Assembly: GCA_034440635.1 (NCBI GenBank)
Contig: JAOTON010001685.1
Span: 4,102,501 to 4,166,500, forward strand
Reading direction: 5' to 3'
Length of the DNA stretch: 64,000 nucleotides
Origin: Lepas anatifera
Taxonomy: Eukaryota; Arthropoda; Thecostraca; Lepadidae
The notes under the pieces are model-generated. The model saw nothing but the letters and a program-made list of their open reading frames with translations, did no database searches and was not told the DNA's origin. Positions within the stretch are counted from its first letter, which is position 1; each line of letters starts with the position of its first letter. Below are positions 32,746 through 44,054 of the stretch, in pieces. The position numbers were made by a program, and so were the translations under genes.

Positions 32746-34009
32746 GGAGGTGGTTATGTGGGGTTGGAGTAGGGACTGGAACATATCATCTATGTTAGCT
32801 GGCCGTGACTATATGTGTCCATGTTGCCCTTGCCTGATGTCTAGAATCAATACGTTCAATTATTCAAACTTTACTCAAACGTTGAAAGTTTTTGAAGGCA
32901 CAGCTGCTTCAGACTTGGTCGTTGGTTATTTCATTCATTTTGGTCATTGGTAATGCGAGACCCATTTTCCCCGCTCCATTCGTCCGCAAAATTCCCCGAT
33001 TTCTCCTGTGCGAGGAATTAAACTAATATGCCTTGACTAAATGAACAGTCCGCCACGAAAGAAATCTCAGGTCTCTTCTCGACAACTGAAACGTTGTAAC
33101 ATTCTTAATCGGCTTCTTCTGCCCCTCACAAACTCCATGTGCTGCCTCCGGCACGTATGTGTCGGATATGAAGGAGTGACACCTTTTTCACACACAAGAA
33201 AACTCTGTAAGGAGCTACTGCAAAGTGGTGAATTCTCCTTTGCCTCAACATGGAGATTCTGATCTCTATCAAAGGGAATATGTCCTCTTCGTGGGTTTGG
33301 AACCGAGCTATCATACGCTTATAGCATGCCGAAAACCCCTGGTTTCATATCATGTTCTCACAGCACCGCTGATGAGAATCAGCCCTTTTCTTTTGGAATG
33401 TGCTGATCCCACGCCTCTTCTCCACTCCCCTCCCCTCCCCTTCCCCTCATGAACCGTTAGGTCGCGCGACCCGTCCATGGTAGTAACTGGGGCCAGAGCT
33501 GGGACAGGGGACCGGGATCCGCTCTTTCAAATCCATTGCCCCGCAAATTGTGAGGGTGTAGTACAAATGGAAATTGAACACAGTCGCGCAGAGGTCCTAC
33601 GTTACACTCTTCATCCCGGCTATCTCATTATAATACAAAAAAAGCATGTATTAAAGACATGCATTATTTCGACATTATTTCATGTGAGATTGACACAAAA
33701 ACCCAAGCTTAAATCTTGCTGCCTCTCTCGCTTTAATGGAAGACATTAAAATGACAGTTTCGGGCCCTTGTACCGCCGACTGAGACGATATACTGCAGAT
33801 TCAGCAGCTGAAAAACGTTTCAGATGGCTGCCTGTTGAGCTGCGACCCGTTATTACTTGGAGTTCGGCCTGCAAATTCAGCTGCCAGTGCAGGTCGCCGA
33901 ACTGCATGTTTAACTTCATTTTTGCACCCACGACTGCTGGCAGGTCTGGCATTTTTGACACGGGGTTCAATGTTTCTGTCTTTCTCTGTTCTTGTTGCCC
34001 TTCTCCGCA

Positions 34010-34540
<531 letters not shown>

Positions 34541-35271
34541 ATCCTTCTTCCATTCATTCCGCTAATCTAGTAGAAACATACGATTGCTTTATGGGTGATT
34601 TTTGTTTCGACGATTTCGGTCTAGGATCATATCACCCCCTGAAAAGGTGGCCTGGATCCGCCTATGGGCCTCTCGGGTCTGGCGTAAACACGGGAAAACC
34701 ACCTCACGCCATAGGACTTCAAAGTCCAGCGTTGGGACGTCCAGAACGCTCCCGCGGGGCGCCATCAATATCTCCACGACTCAAAAAAGTCCACAGTTAA
34801 ATTCACCTTCAAAATGTTCTAATACCCATAATTCATATTACCCACACGACAGATAGTCCACGACTTAAACAGTCCTCGGATCAAAAAGTCCACACTTACC
34901 CCTGGCGGCAAGGAATAGGAAACCCCACATATAGATGGCTCCACAAGTCACAAACTCCACGGATCAAAAAAGTCCACAAGGCACGTGGCAGGGTGGCACT
35001 AAATGAAGCTGTAGTTATGTGTCTGCCCGTCAGATGTCAGAGCGCAGGACGCTGGCAGTGCACTATGTGGCAATTAGAAAAATGGGTATCAAAAGGAGTT
35101 TATCATTAGTGACGAATTAGGCCACGTTACCGTGGCAGGTCCTGTAGGTATGTACATTTTGGGGAACCAAACGGTCAGGTGTTTGAGGACTATGCATTTT
35201 TAGGAAAACTGGGTGCTTTGGCAGTGGCACAGCCCGAACTTTGGTATGGGGACGCACCACCTTTGAGGGGC
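34541..35271 (+). other. Intergenic or intronic stretch with AGTCCAC motif repeats
   Basis: A lone right-hand hAT-like end, CCTGGATCCGCCTATG, lies at about 34650. From 34765 to 34990 the words AAGTCCAC and GGATCAAAAA recur irregularly, like a decayed minisatellite. Confidence 0.45.
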
Positions 35272-35669
35272 CAGGGGCGGATCTAGCCGGTCGGTTTGGG
35301 GGGAACTAAAGTCGGAAAGCAAAAAAACTTCACACAGTGAAAAATTGCGCTACAATATGACTTGCCGGCAGAATTTCGAGCATTTCAAGCGAAAAGCAGA
35401 GCAAAGCAATAACAAATAAATTGCAATGTTCGGGGCGAAAAATGTGGGCTCAAGATACTTTTTTCCCATCAAAAGCCCAATATTTTCACTGAACTTTACT
35501 GGTTCTGTTTGAAGTTGAGAGTTGAAGTACCAAACTTCTTGCTTATAAACTAAAAAGGATTCGGAGACAAAAGGAGGTTGATCGCTCGGGGGGGGAACAG
35601 AGTTTTGTCCCGAGCTTTTCTGTTTAGGGGTGGGGCAAATGCCTTTTTTGCACCCTGAATCCGCCACTG
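35272..35669 (+). mobile_element. hAT-like MITE, 398 bp
   Basis: Ends CAGGGGCGGATCTAGCC and TGAATCCGCCACTG; flanks TGAGGGGC and TGAGGGAC (7 of 8). Inverted family member of 14639-15025. Confidence 0.82.
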
Positions 35670-35717
35670 TGAGGGACATCCCGGGAGAGAAGGGGCACTT
35701 TTAGCGTGTCCAGAAAA

Positions 35718-35911
35718 CACTAGCGGATCCAAGGGAGGGTCAAAGGGGCCATGGTGCCCTCAAAAGACTACAATAGAATATTTTGGCCCCGCAAAAAGGA
35801 CCAAGTTTATGCCTTTTTTGTCTCAAAAATAACTTTTTTGCTATTTTTCTCAATTTAGCCACCAAGCCTTGGTTTGGTCCCCACCAAAAGCTGCTCCTGG
35901 ATCTGCCAAAG
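35718..35911 (+). mobile_element. hAT-like MITE, 194 bp
   Basis: Ends CACTAGCGGATCCAAGG and CCTGGATCTGCCAAAG, with a perfect 8 bp duplication CCAGAAAA at 35710-35717 and 35912-35919. Same family as 54715-54893 (shared TTTTGGCCCC and CATGG words). Confidence 0.85.
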
Positions 35912-36902
35912 CCAGAAAACTTATTATATCTTAATTTATATCACTTTTTGGGCACCTTTGGCCCTAGACAAATTCAAATCAAGCGCTGACAGAAAAGAAG
36001 AACTGGGCTAAAATAGGAAAAATCGCAAAAACATTATCCAAATCTTATAAACGTAGCCAAAACAAAACACTTTTGTAAAGATTTAACGACAAGTCACAGC
36101 CAACTCAAGCAAGTAGTTAACCTTTGCCCCGGTGGGGTGTTTGAACATCCCCCCGGATTTTTCTAGCGGCACGAAAAAACCGTGGCGCGAAGCGTCTCTG
36201 TACTTGGCACACCTTATCCTTGATAATTCCACAACTTTCTCCAAAATTTTAAGTTTGGGTCATCTCAGGTCAGGTCAACGGTACAAGTCAAGTGACCTCA
36301 CCTCAAAAAATGTTTAAGGTGGCATAAGTATGGAATGGGTGAATCTATCGGATTGAAACTTATAACACATTATGGTCCCACCGAGTTCTACAAAATATGT
36401 TCCGGGATTTTTATATCAATGACCTAAGGTCAAGTACGGACTGTAACCTCTCTTTTGGAATTACATGAGAAAAACAGAAATTAACTGTATTTGTTAATAA
36501 AGCTGATATTTGTTATAAAGCTGATAATACCTTCAAATTTTCCAAGTAGAAGTATTCTGGGCTCCTTTCCAGGTTCATGCTGCAATTTTTGACCTGTGAT
36601 CTCTGAGAGGTCATCTGGAGCTACTTAAGCAGTTTTCAGACCTAGGTCAATAGCTTTGTATGACATGATGATACATATTTTATTTTCATACCACTGCATT
36701 TGGATTGCTATTGTGAGTCGATTACTATGCATATTGACTATGCTAGGTTGAAAAATGACCTTGACCTGACCTGAGGCAGGGGCGTAGCCAGGTTTTCGCT
36801 CAGGGAGGGGCGGCGCCCCAAAAAGGGCCCCTGCGACAGCGCCAAAAGGGTCCTGATGGGTAAAAAGGGTCCTACTTGTTACAGAATAGTGCTGAAGACG
36901 GC

Positions 36903-37919
36903 TTAATACGCGCCCCGCTAGGGTCCCTTGCATGACGCGCCCCGCTGGGGTGTTTTTCGCCCCCTCCCCTCCGTATCTCGTTCCCCACGAAAGCTAAAGG
37001 AAAATTACGGGCGGTGTTCGAAAGCTCTGGACAAGACGAATATATTTTATACGAAGAACTTTTATGTCAGGTCAATATTGAGGTCAGCATAGGTCAAAGA
37101 ATGGCTTACAACAGAGCAGTGTACGTTTCCCTCTCTAGATCTGCTCTCATAGGAGCTAGAGCAAATATTTACGCATCATTGGATTCCTCTTATCGCGGCG
37201 AATCGAATGATGTATAATATGACCTTGCTAGGTTAAATAGTCAAAATGACCTGACCTCGAGCTAGTTCAGGGTCACAGAGTGACCTGGTATGGTCATGTT
37301 ACATATCAATTGACTCCCCGTGACAATATAAACACAATGCAATCAAATGGGAGCTTTATCTCAATTCAGTGAGACTTTATTGGCAAAACAATCACTCTAT
37401 GCTCCCGTGACCTGGTATGGCCTTTGAGAGGTCAGATGCTCAAAAACTCAACTCAATGGTCAAGATCGTGGTAATAATAGACGGTTTGAGGATTTTTAGC
37501 TTTATCTATCCATTATTTACTGAAAACGAGCCCATTCTATTTTTCACCATAGCCTTATAATGGGGTGACCAGCAAATTGACCCTACCTTAGGTCAACAAT
37601 ATCAAAATTCAGAGATAACAGATTTGTAGACCCTAATGACCTTATCATGTTGTGGAAGTTTCAAACTGATCCGTTTGCTAATGTTCCCTGGGCACTGCTT
37701 CAAACTCGTGATTTTAGGTTTTGAGGTTGGGTCACTTGACCTTGAATAGCTCCTTGACCTGAAGTGACCTTAACTCAAAAATTTTTGCATATGTGTAAAA
37801 TTGATCAGGGATAAGGTACTGCAAGTTTCGCTGTGCTGCGTCTCTTCGTTTTTGAGCTATCTGGGGAAAACCAGGAAGGGGAGAATTTCGCCCTCCCTCC
37901 CCAGCGGGGCGAGTGTTAA
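36903..37919. mobile_element. TTAA-flanked element X, 1.0 kb
   Basis: Ends TTAATACGCGCCCCGCTAGG and the complement of TTAACACTCGCCCCGCTGGG. A second, inverted copy lies at 48860-49848. The interior has many TGACCT words. Its right TTAA is the left TTAA of element Y. Confidence 0.7.
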
Positions 37920-38949
37920 CCCTCGCCCCACCGGGGGCCATCGATGGCCCCCCTAAGGTTTTTCCGGGATAGCAGAAAAACGACGAGGCGCAGCACCGCA
38001 GTTGAGGGCTCTACCTCTCACTGCATTATTTTCCCATCATCCCTGAAATTTTTTACCCCGGGTCACCCAAGGTTAGGTCACCAGATGAGGTCAACCAAGG
38101 TCACCTCACTTCACTTTAGAGCTCTGTAAGAGCTACATTTCAAAGTCGATCGATTTGAAACTTCCTACACTTCATAACCCCTCCAGGGTCTACAAGGTGT
38201 ATATCCGGGATTTTTCGATTTCGTGCCCTGAGGTCAGGTCACGAGGCGACCTCTGCCATTGGAAAAGCATGGGGAAAAGCTATTTCATGATATAAAAGCC
38301 ACAAAAATGATTGAAAATACTCAGACTGCTCAGAACAACGTTTTTGGACACCCTTTCACGGATCCCAGGGGTCATATTTGCCCTTTGACTTTTCCAAGGT
38401 CATCCAAGGTCACCAGAGGTCAAAAACAGTATTTTGACAATAACTTTTGACCTAATTGAGCTAGAGCGGTGAAACAAACACCATCGTGTTTGTCTTGTCA
38501 CTGGCGTTCATTTGATATACGGCAGCAGGTTACTTTTTGACCTTTCGTGATCTCAGGTCATATTAGGTCACGAGGTGACCTCTGGCGGTCAAACCACCGG
38601 CGGAAGGTCTTTACGTTCCACATAGCAGAAAAAGTACTGGCAATTTGCTATCAAATGTACTTTACCAGGCCTCAATAGCTCTAATGACATAGGAGTTATG
38701 CCCAGTTTGCTTAATAATTGCATATTTGAGTGAAAATAGCCGATCTTGACCTAATTTGACCTCTGGAGGTCAAACCATTGACCTGAACACTAAAACATGC
38801 GAAGTAATTTCTTACTGAATTCACGCGAGCTTTCTATTGCACTTTGCAGATTTGCGCTAACGCCCATATTTTCGGAGTTAGAGGGGGGGCCATCGATGGC
38901 CCCCGGTGGGGCGAAGGTGGCGCCGGACCCCCGGTGGGGCGCGGGTTAA
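37916..38949. mobile_element. TTAA-flanked element Y, 1.03 kb
   Basis: Ends TTAACCCTCGCCCCACCGGG and the complement of TTAACCCGCGCCCCACCGGG, with GCCATCGATGGC palindromes just inside both. I count at least 16 AGGTCA/TGACCT hexamers in 1,034 bp. Other copies: 55198-57157 (interrupted) and 58859-59262 (right part only). Confidence 0.75.
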
Positions 38950-41238
38950 GAGGGCCCGGTCTGGTATGAAATTTCAAATTTGGCCACAAAGCATAGTGCG
39001 GGCGAGCTGCGCTTCGCGCGGCCCGTGTCATAAAGGGGCCCTTCGGACCCTCAGGGAGCGGCGGCTGTCCCTGCCGCCCTCCGCCCTTGGCTACGCCCCT
39101 GACCTGAGGTAAGGTTATTTTTGTTTTTTGACCTAATGTGGTCATATCATCATCATTAGATTTTCTGTGACGAGAGGAAGCGAATGGTGTCTCAAAAATG
39201 ATTCTAACTCAACTCTGTCAGACGCTACAGACCAAAAATTATTCTCAAAATGTCACTTTCTTTGACCTGTCATAACCTCAATATTGACCTGAGCCAAAAA
39301 GTGACCAATATAGTTTCTTCATGAATTTTTATGAGCTACGCACCAGCCTTCATGTTTTATTTTTCTATTCCACATAAGGGCCGAGATCGAGGGGGTGTTC
39401 AAACACCCCCACCGGGGCAAAGTGGGTTTGTAGGCCCATCGTGGCGTGGGTTTAAGCTTCTTGCAGACGAATCGAAAATCTTACAGAAAATTCAATTGAT
39501 CTAGGAAAATAAGTTCTGACCTTTTGCAGTGCTTTCATAAGTCCTTATGATGCAACCATGGTCCCGTTTTTAATTTTCTCGTACATCTACATGACATGCT
39601 CTTTAGCCTATGTTGAGTGCATCTTGGGGGGGGACTGAAATAGTTGAAAAGGGGACTTAAATAACCTCGGAATAATCGATTAGCATATACTTACTGCCGC
39701 TTATGCTCGTATTTTTCCATTCGAGCCAATTCGGGTGGGATGATCGAGCCCCCTTACCAGATCGATTTTTTGTTCTGCAAATCCAGCTAAGAACGATCTT
39801 GGTCAATACCATGCTTCCACAGTATCATCCTCTAATCCGTAGTCATGATTTGGTAAGAAGGATTTAATGCATTCGGTGTTCAGGAATGCCTTGTGACACA
39901 GTGTTCTCAGAAAATATCCGGGAGTAGGTCACATGGACAATGTACATATAAATTCTGAGAAGGTCACTTGATTTCTTTCTCTTCACTTTTCTTTTCACTT
40001 GATAATTTCTTGGGTCACTTAAGCAGGTTCTCATGTATTAGTCAATAGTTTTGCATGGAATATGCAAAGGACTGTGTTAACATTAAGGTGAACCCCTTGC
40101 TTCTGTAAGTCAATTATGAAATGTAAAATATAACTGACACTATAGCAGCCTTTAAGCGGGAAATGAGGGGTTGACCTTGAAAAAAAGACCTTTGGACTTG
40201 ACCTGTGACCTTGAACTGAGCTTGAGTAGCCTTAACTCTGAAGTCATAGCGTAACATACGGCATGCTGAATGATGCCATCTGACCGGAATACTGGGATCA
40301 ATGACATTAACCTGTAACCTTTGACATTGACATTCATGTGGAGTGACCTCGACATATGATCTGATTATGTAACGTTATCACGTCACCATTCGGTCTACAG
40401 TGCGGGTGAGATCGTGCCCCTAAGCGATTGCAGTGGTCTGAAAATATAGGTCTGACTTTGGAAGCTTATAAAAATCATTCACCGATTTTCAAAATAATTC
40501 GACCAACCAATCAGCTCATAGATTCTCTCAAATACAGCCAAGTAGCGTTTTCCGGCGGTGAACGTTTTCCGGTCACCTCGAAAAAGTGAGTGGGACACTT
40601 TAAGGTCCCCTTCGCTGCGTGTGTTAAGAAAGTTCGCAACAAAATACTAAAAACTAGGAAAAATTCGATCACTTTTAGGGGCCATGTCTGGATTAACCGG
40701 CCCTACGTACATACCTACATAGGAAAATGGAACACGTATGTACCTACCTTTTAGACAATGGAAGTATGCGTTTTGACCGTTTGCTTCGCGTGTCTTCATT
40801 CTCGTTGTATTATTTCTTGGCATTACTAAATATTTCGATGTCAGAGAAGTCTTGGAGTATCCTACATTTACTTATTTATGCAACAGAAGGGCACTGGTCC
40901 CATAGCACACGCACTGGAGAGGGGTCTGGCACTAACAAGCACTGGAGAGGGGGGCTGATAGGCCTCCCAAGATCTCGGAAACAAAGAGGCGTAGAAAAAC
41001 ACCGTTTAAGGAGTGGGTGGGGGCTATGGGTAACTACATCATGACCAATTATTATTGACCTAGGTCAATATTTTCAAGGCCAAGCGAAGTCATAAGGGTC
41101 AAATATTGGCCATGATGGGGACCGCGTGGAAAATGCGGTTATTATGCAGGAAAAGGGGGAATAATCTAAAGGCGGACCAGGGTCATAGAGGAAGGTCGCA
41201 AAGAACCTTCCCTACAGATTTTGTGTCTAGGTCATTCA

Positions 41239-41251
41239 AGGTCATTGACCT
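41239..41251. promoter_or_regulatory. Perfect inverted AGGTCA half-sites, 1 bp spacer
   Basis: AGGTCATTGACCT matches the palindromic (IR1) consensus bound by EcR/USP and other nuclear receptors. It lies in repeat sequence dense with half-sites, so function is uncertain. Confidence 0.35.
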
Positions 41252-41518
41252 ATTAGGTCACAATAGCCGTTTTCACAACGTGAATAAATTGAAATCAACC
41301 TTGGGTGTCTTTTGGTAGTTTTTTAACATTTCCCAAGCCAAAAAAACCAGCGTTCATTTCAGTGAAACTATAGAAGTTTGAGAAATATACTTACCCAAAA
41401 TTGAAAGCAATGACCCTAAATATCTTGATTCTGAGCTTTTCCTGGCATTAAATTCAATAGATAAATCTAAATTAATGGATATATATTTTAGAAATATCCC
41501 AAGATCTTGGGCGTCTTT

Positions 41519-41557
41519 TTTTGAAAAAACCGACCTCCAGGGTCGGTTTTTTCAAAA
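41519..41557. repeat. 17 bp hairpin, 5-base loop
   Basis: TTTTGAAAAAACCGACC, loop TCCAG, then the exact complement. Possibly the collapsed ends of a small transposon. Confidence 0.85.
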
Positions 41558-43109
41558 GACACCAAGCCTCTAGATCCCGTCTTTTTCGGTCTCTAGATTT
41601 GTCTGGAGGGATTTTTCAAAGGCTTCCATATGCAGGAGCGAATTTTGAGGTCGGTGACTTATGCAGGACTTGCCCGCTTGACGTCACTGCCTACGTCATA
41701 GCCAAGAACCAATCATCGGACAGTATTCTGGGAGCAGCATGGCCGCGTTCAAGGCCCTAGAGAGAGAGAGGTCGCGTTCGGGGAACGTGTTCGGGATAAG
41801 TTTGTTCTCTAATGTTTCTTTTCTCACGGTATATGAGCTACGATCGTTATTTTACGTGTGTTTAGGAACAAAAGTTAAATATTTGATTGAAATTATTTGA
41901 TCGTTACCAATTTTTTGCGGCAGTCAGGCAGACATTTTTCCCATCACCATACATATCGGGGGTCAATTAAAGGGGCAGGTGCCCCTCCTATCGACCATCT
42001 GCGCCCCTGAATCATAGGCGGATCCAGGATAGCCGATCGGGGGCACCTTTCCGGGTTGGCATCATCCAGACCAGGAGGGTGCCACTTTTGACCAAAAAAC
42101 TATGAGATGGGTGCCAAATCGTATCGGTGGGCGCCGATTTTCACATCCTGGGGAGGGGAGGGGTGAGAACCGACATTTCAGGGCAGCGCTGTGACCATTT
42201 TAGGGGGCGCCGAGCGTCAATCGGAGGGACACGTACCAGGGGCGTAGGAACGGTTTGAAAAGTGGGGGGGCCAACCTTAGAGGGGGCCCACCTCAAGGGG
42301 GGGCCCCAGTCCACGGGGGCCCATAATTATAAAAAAACATTAGTTAGCTCGTTTGGTGTCAATAAGGCACGCATGCACACAAGGATGTCAATATATGGAA
42401 AATTGAGAAATTAAATTTTGCCCTATGATTTTGAGTTGTACCTATTTGATACCAAATCATAGTAAAACGCCAAAAAAACATTTTTGTTTTTTACCAAGAC
42501 CCATTTCAAATACGAAATACATCTTTAAGCTTTTTTGGAGGATTTCAATCATTTTTTTTTACCGCGAGCGCGTTTTTTTATATTTACAGATGTTTAGGCC
42601 CTTTTTTCTTTTTTTAATTTAAATACGCTTATGAACAAAGGGCATCCTCCTACCTCCAGCATTAAATTAGGTATCTCCTTGGACATCACGCAAGACCATA
42701 AGCAAGCTTGTAACGTTTGCATGGTGTCCAAGGATACTTAGCCATTGGGCAAAAATGGGACAATTTTGTTACTGAAACAAATTGGCGCGGCTAAGTACAC
42801 ATCACATCTACAAAACTTTTCATCACATTTACAAAATTAGGAACTGTTTAGAAAACTACAGACAATGCTTTGATACCAAATACCCTCATTTCGCTATGCC
42901 TAATCAACTTGTATTTTCTTATTCAATGACGAAAATGAGAACATTTATTTATGTTATTACAGATCTCTTCTTGCCATCATTAGAGATTGATTTAGGTGAA
43001 GCCTGATCACAATAAATACGCCTAGCTATATTTCGATGCCTAAAATGCAGAGTTTCAGCATGACTGCAAGTGCAATGTAGGTACTTGATGGTCAGCTTTG
43101 TGATGCCGA

Positions 43110-43180
43110 GGAGGTGTGGGAATGGTGTTATAGTGGTTAGCAGCCTTGCTTTCCACGCGACCAACTCGGGTTTACGGCAC
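43110..43180 (+). ncRNA. Possible degenerate tRNA-derived sequence
   Basis: TATAGTGGTTAGCAGCC resembles a tRNA A-box region. A 4 bp stem TTGC/GCGA encloses a 7-base loop TTTCCAC, which would give a TCC (glycine) anticodon. The T-arm/B-box (GGGTTTACGGC) is poor. More likely a SINE head or decayed tRNA pseudogene than a gene. Confidence 0.25.
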
Positions 43181-44054
43181 GGCAGATTCCTTGTGCAAGG
43201 AGCGATTTGACTCCCAAGAAACCCCTCCAACAGGGAAAGAGTTGGCGACGCCATATAACCCTGGCATCGAAAGACGTCGCGCCTTTCGATGGCTCAGGGA
43301 CGACTGTTGCTCGGCATTTGGTGCGGGGTCTGTGTCCGATTCATATTTTGTGTTGGGATTGGGATGGAGTTTGATTGGGCCCAGTTCTCGGGACTCATTT
43401 GGCAACACTCAGGTAGTAGGTGCCTTGGCTTTTTACGAAGCGCTCCTCCTCCAGGGGCTTGCAGGCAGCGTACTACCGAACTTGAACGTTCCCTGACAAG
43501 CTATCGGGCCCGTTTGGGTTTCTTGTTCTATATTACAGTTGCTGATAGTTGTATATTCGTTGCGGGGGCCCACCTCAAAGGGGATGGGGCAGTATCTCCC
43601 TGAACCCCGGTTCCTATGCCTATGCCACCCAGGGACCGCTAAATTATCTCGGAAGGCCCCAAGGTCCAGACCGTGGCTCAGGAACCCAGATCAGTCAGCT
43701 CAAGGGCCTAGACCAGTGCATTAGCCTCGGGACCAGCTTATCAAGGGACCCTACATAAGCGCAGGACCCCTAGAAGCTCATCACAGGGGAGTTCCAGATT
43801 CGCACAGGGTGCCAGATTAGCTTAGGGGCCCGGTTCAGCTCGGAGGTCCCCAGGTCGACTTATGTAGGGTCTCAAAACAGCTCAAGGGACTTGTTCAAGC
43901 TCATGGAGCCCAGCTTAGCTCAATGATGCTAGAACAGTTCAGGGCCCCCATACCAGATCAGAGGCCCCAGTTAAGCACAGCGGTACCCAGATTAGCTCAG
44001 GGCCCCAGCTAGGCTTAGGGGGTCCCAGGGTGGCTGATATAGAGTCTCAGAACA

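Larger units (their letters stand above)
31357..34009 (+). other. Start of the putative long PSAP intron 5
   Basis: No further saposin exon is visible. It contains a retrotransposon tail on the minus strand (about 31711-31750) and the dispersed repeat at 32630-32745. Otherwise the sequence is unique and non-coding as far as I can see. Confidence 0.45.
36777..39101 (+). mobile_element. hAT-like element nested in Z
   Basis: Ends CAGGGGCGTAGCCAGG and CCTTGGCTACGCCCCTG, with a perfect 8 bp duplication ACCTGAGG (36769-36776, 39102-39109). Its own sequence is only about 280 bp; the rest is two TTAA elements. The related sequence on the minus strand around 62195-62260 lacks the insertion and acts as an empty site. 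Confidence 0.88.
36117..39455. mobile_element. TTAA-flanked element Z (host of a nested stack)
   Basis: Left end TTAACCTTTGCCCCGGTGGG; the right end is the complement of TTAAACCCACGCC, with GTTTGAACACCCCC-like inverted blocks just inside both ends. TTAA stands at each edge (36117-36120, 39452-39455), which suggests a piggyBac-type element. Interrupted by the hAT-like element at 36777-39101. Its own sequence is rich in TGACCT/AGGTCA. Related ends occur at 57521-57524, 57747-57750, 62965 and 63552. Confidence 0.6.
39456..42012 (+). other. Degenerate repeat-rich stretch with element W copy 1
   Basis: About 40120-40627 matches 51900-52439 (element W) and ends in TTAA at 40624-40627. AGGTCA-type words continue at 41040-41270, including a perfect AGGTCATTGACCT at 41239-41251. 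A 17 bp hairpin lies at 41519-41557. No gene seen. Confidence 0.5.

Noticed and set aside
43110..43180. Functional tRNA-Gly gene
   Set aside because: Anticodon-like loop and A-box resemblance only; the T-arm and acceptor stem do not pair, so it is kept only as a low-confidence tRNA-like relic.
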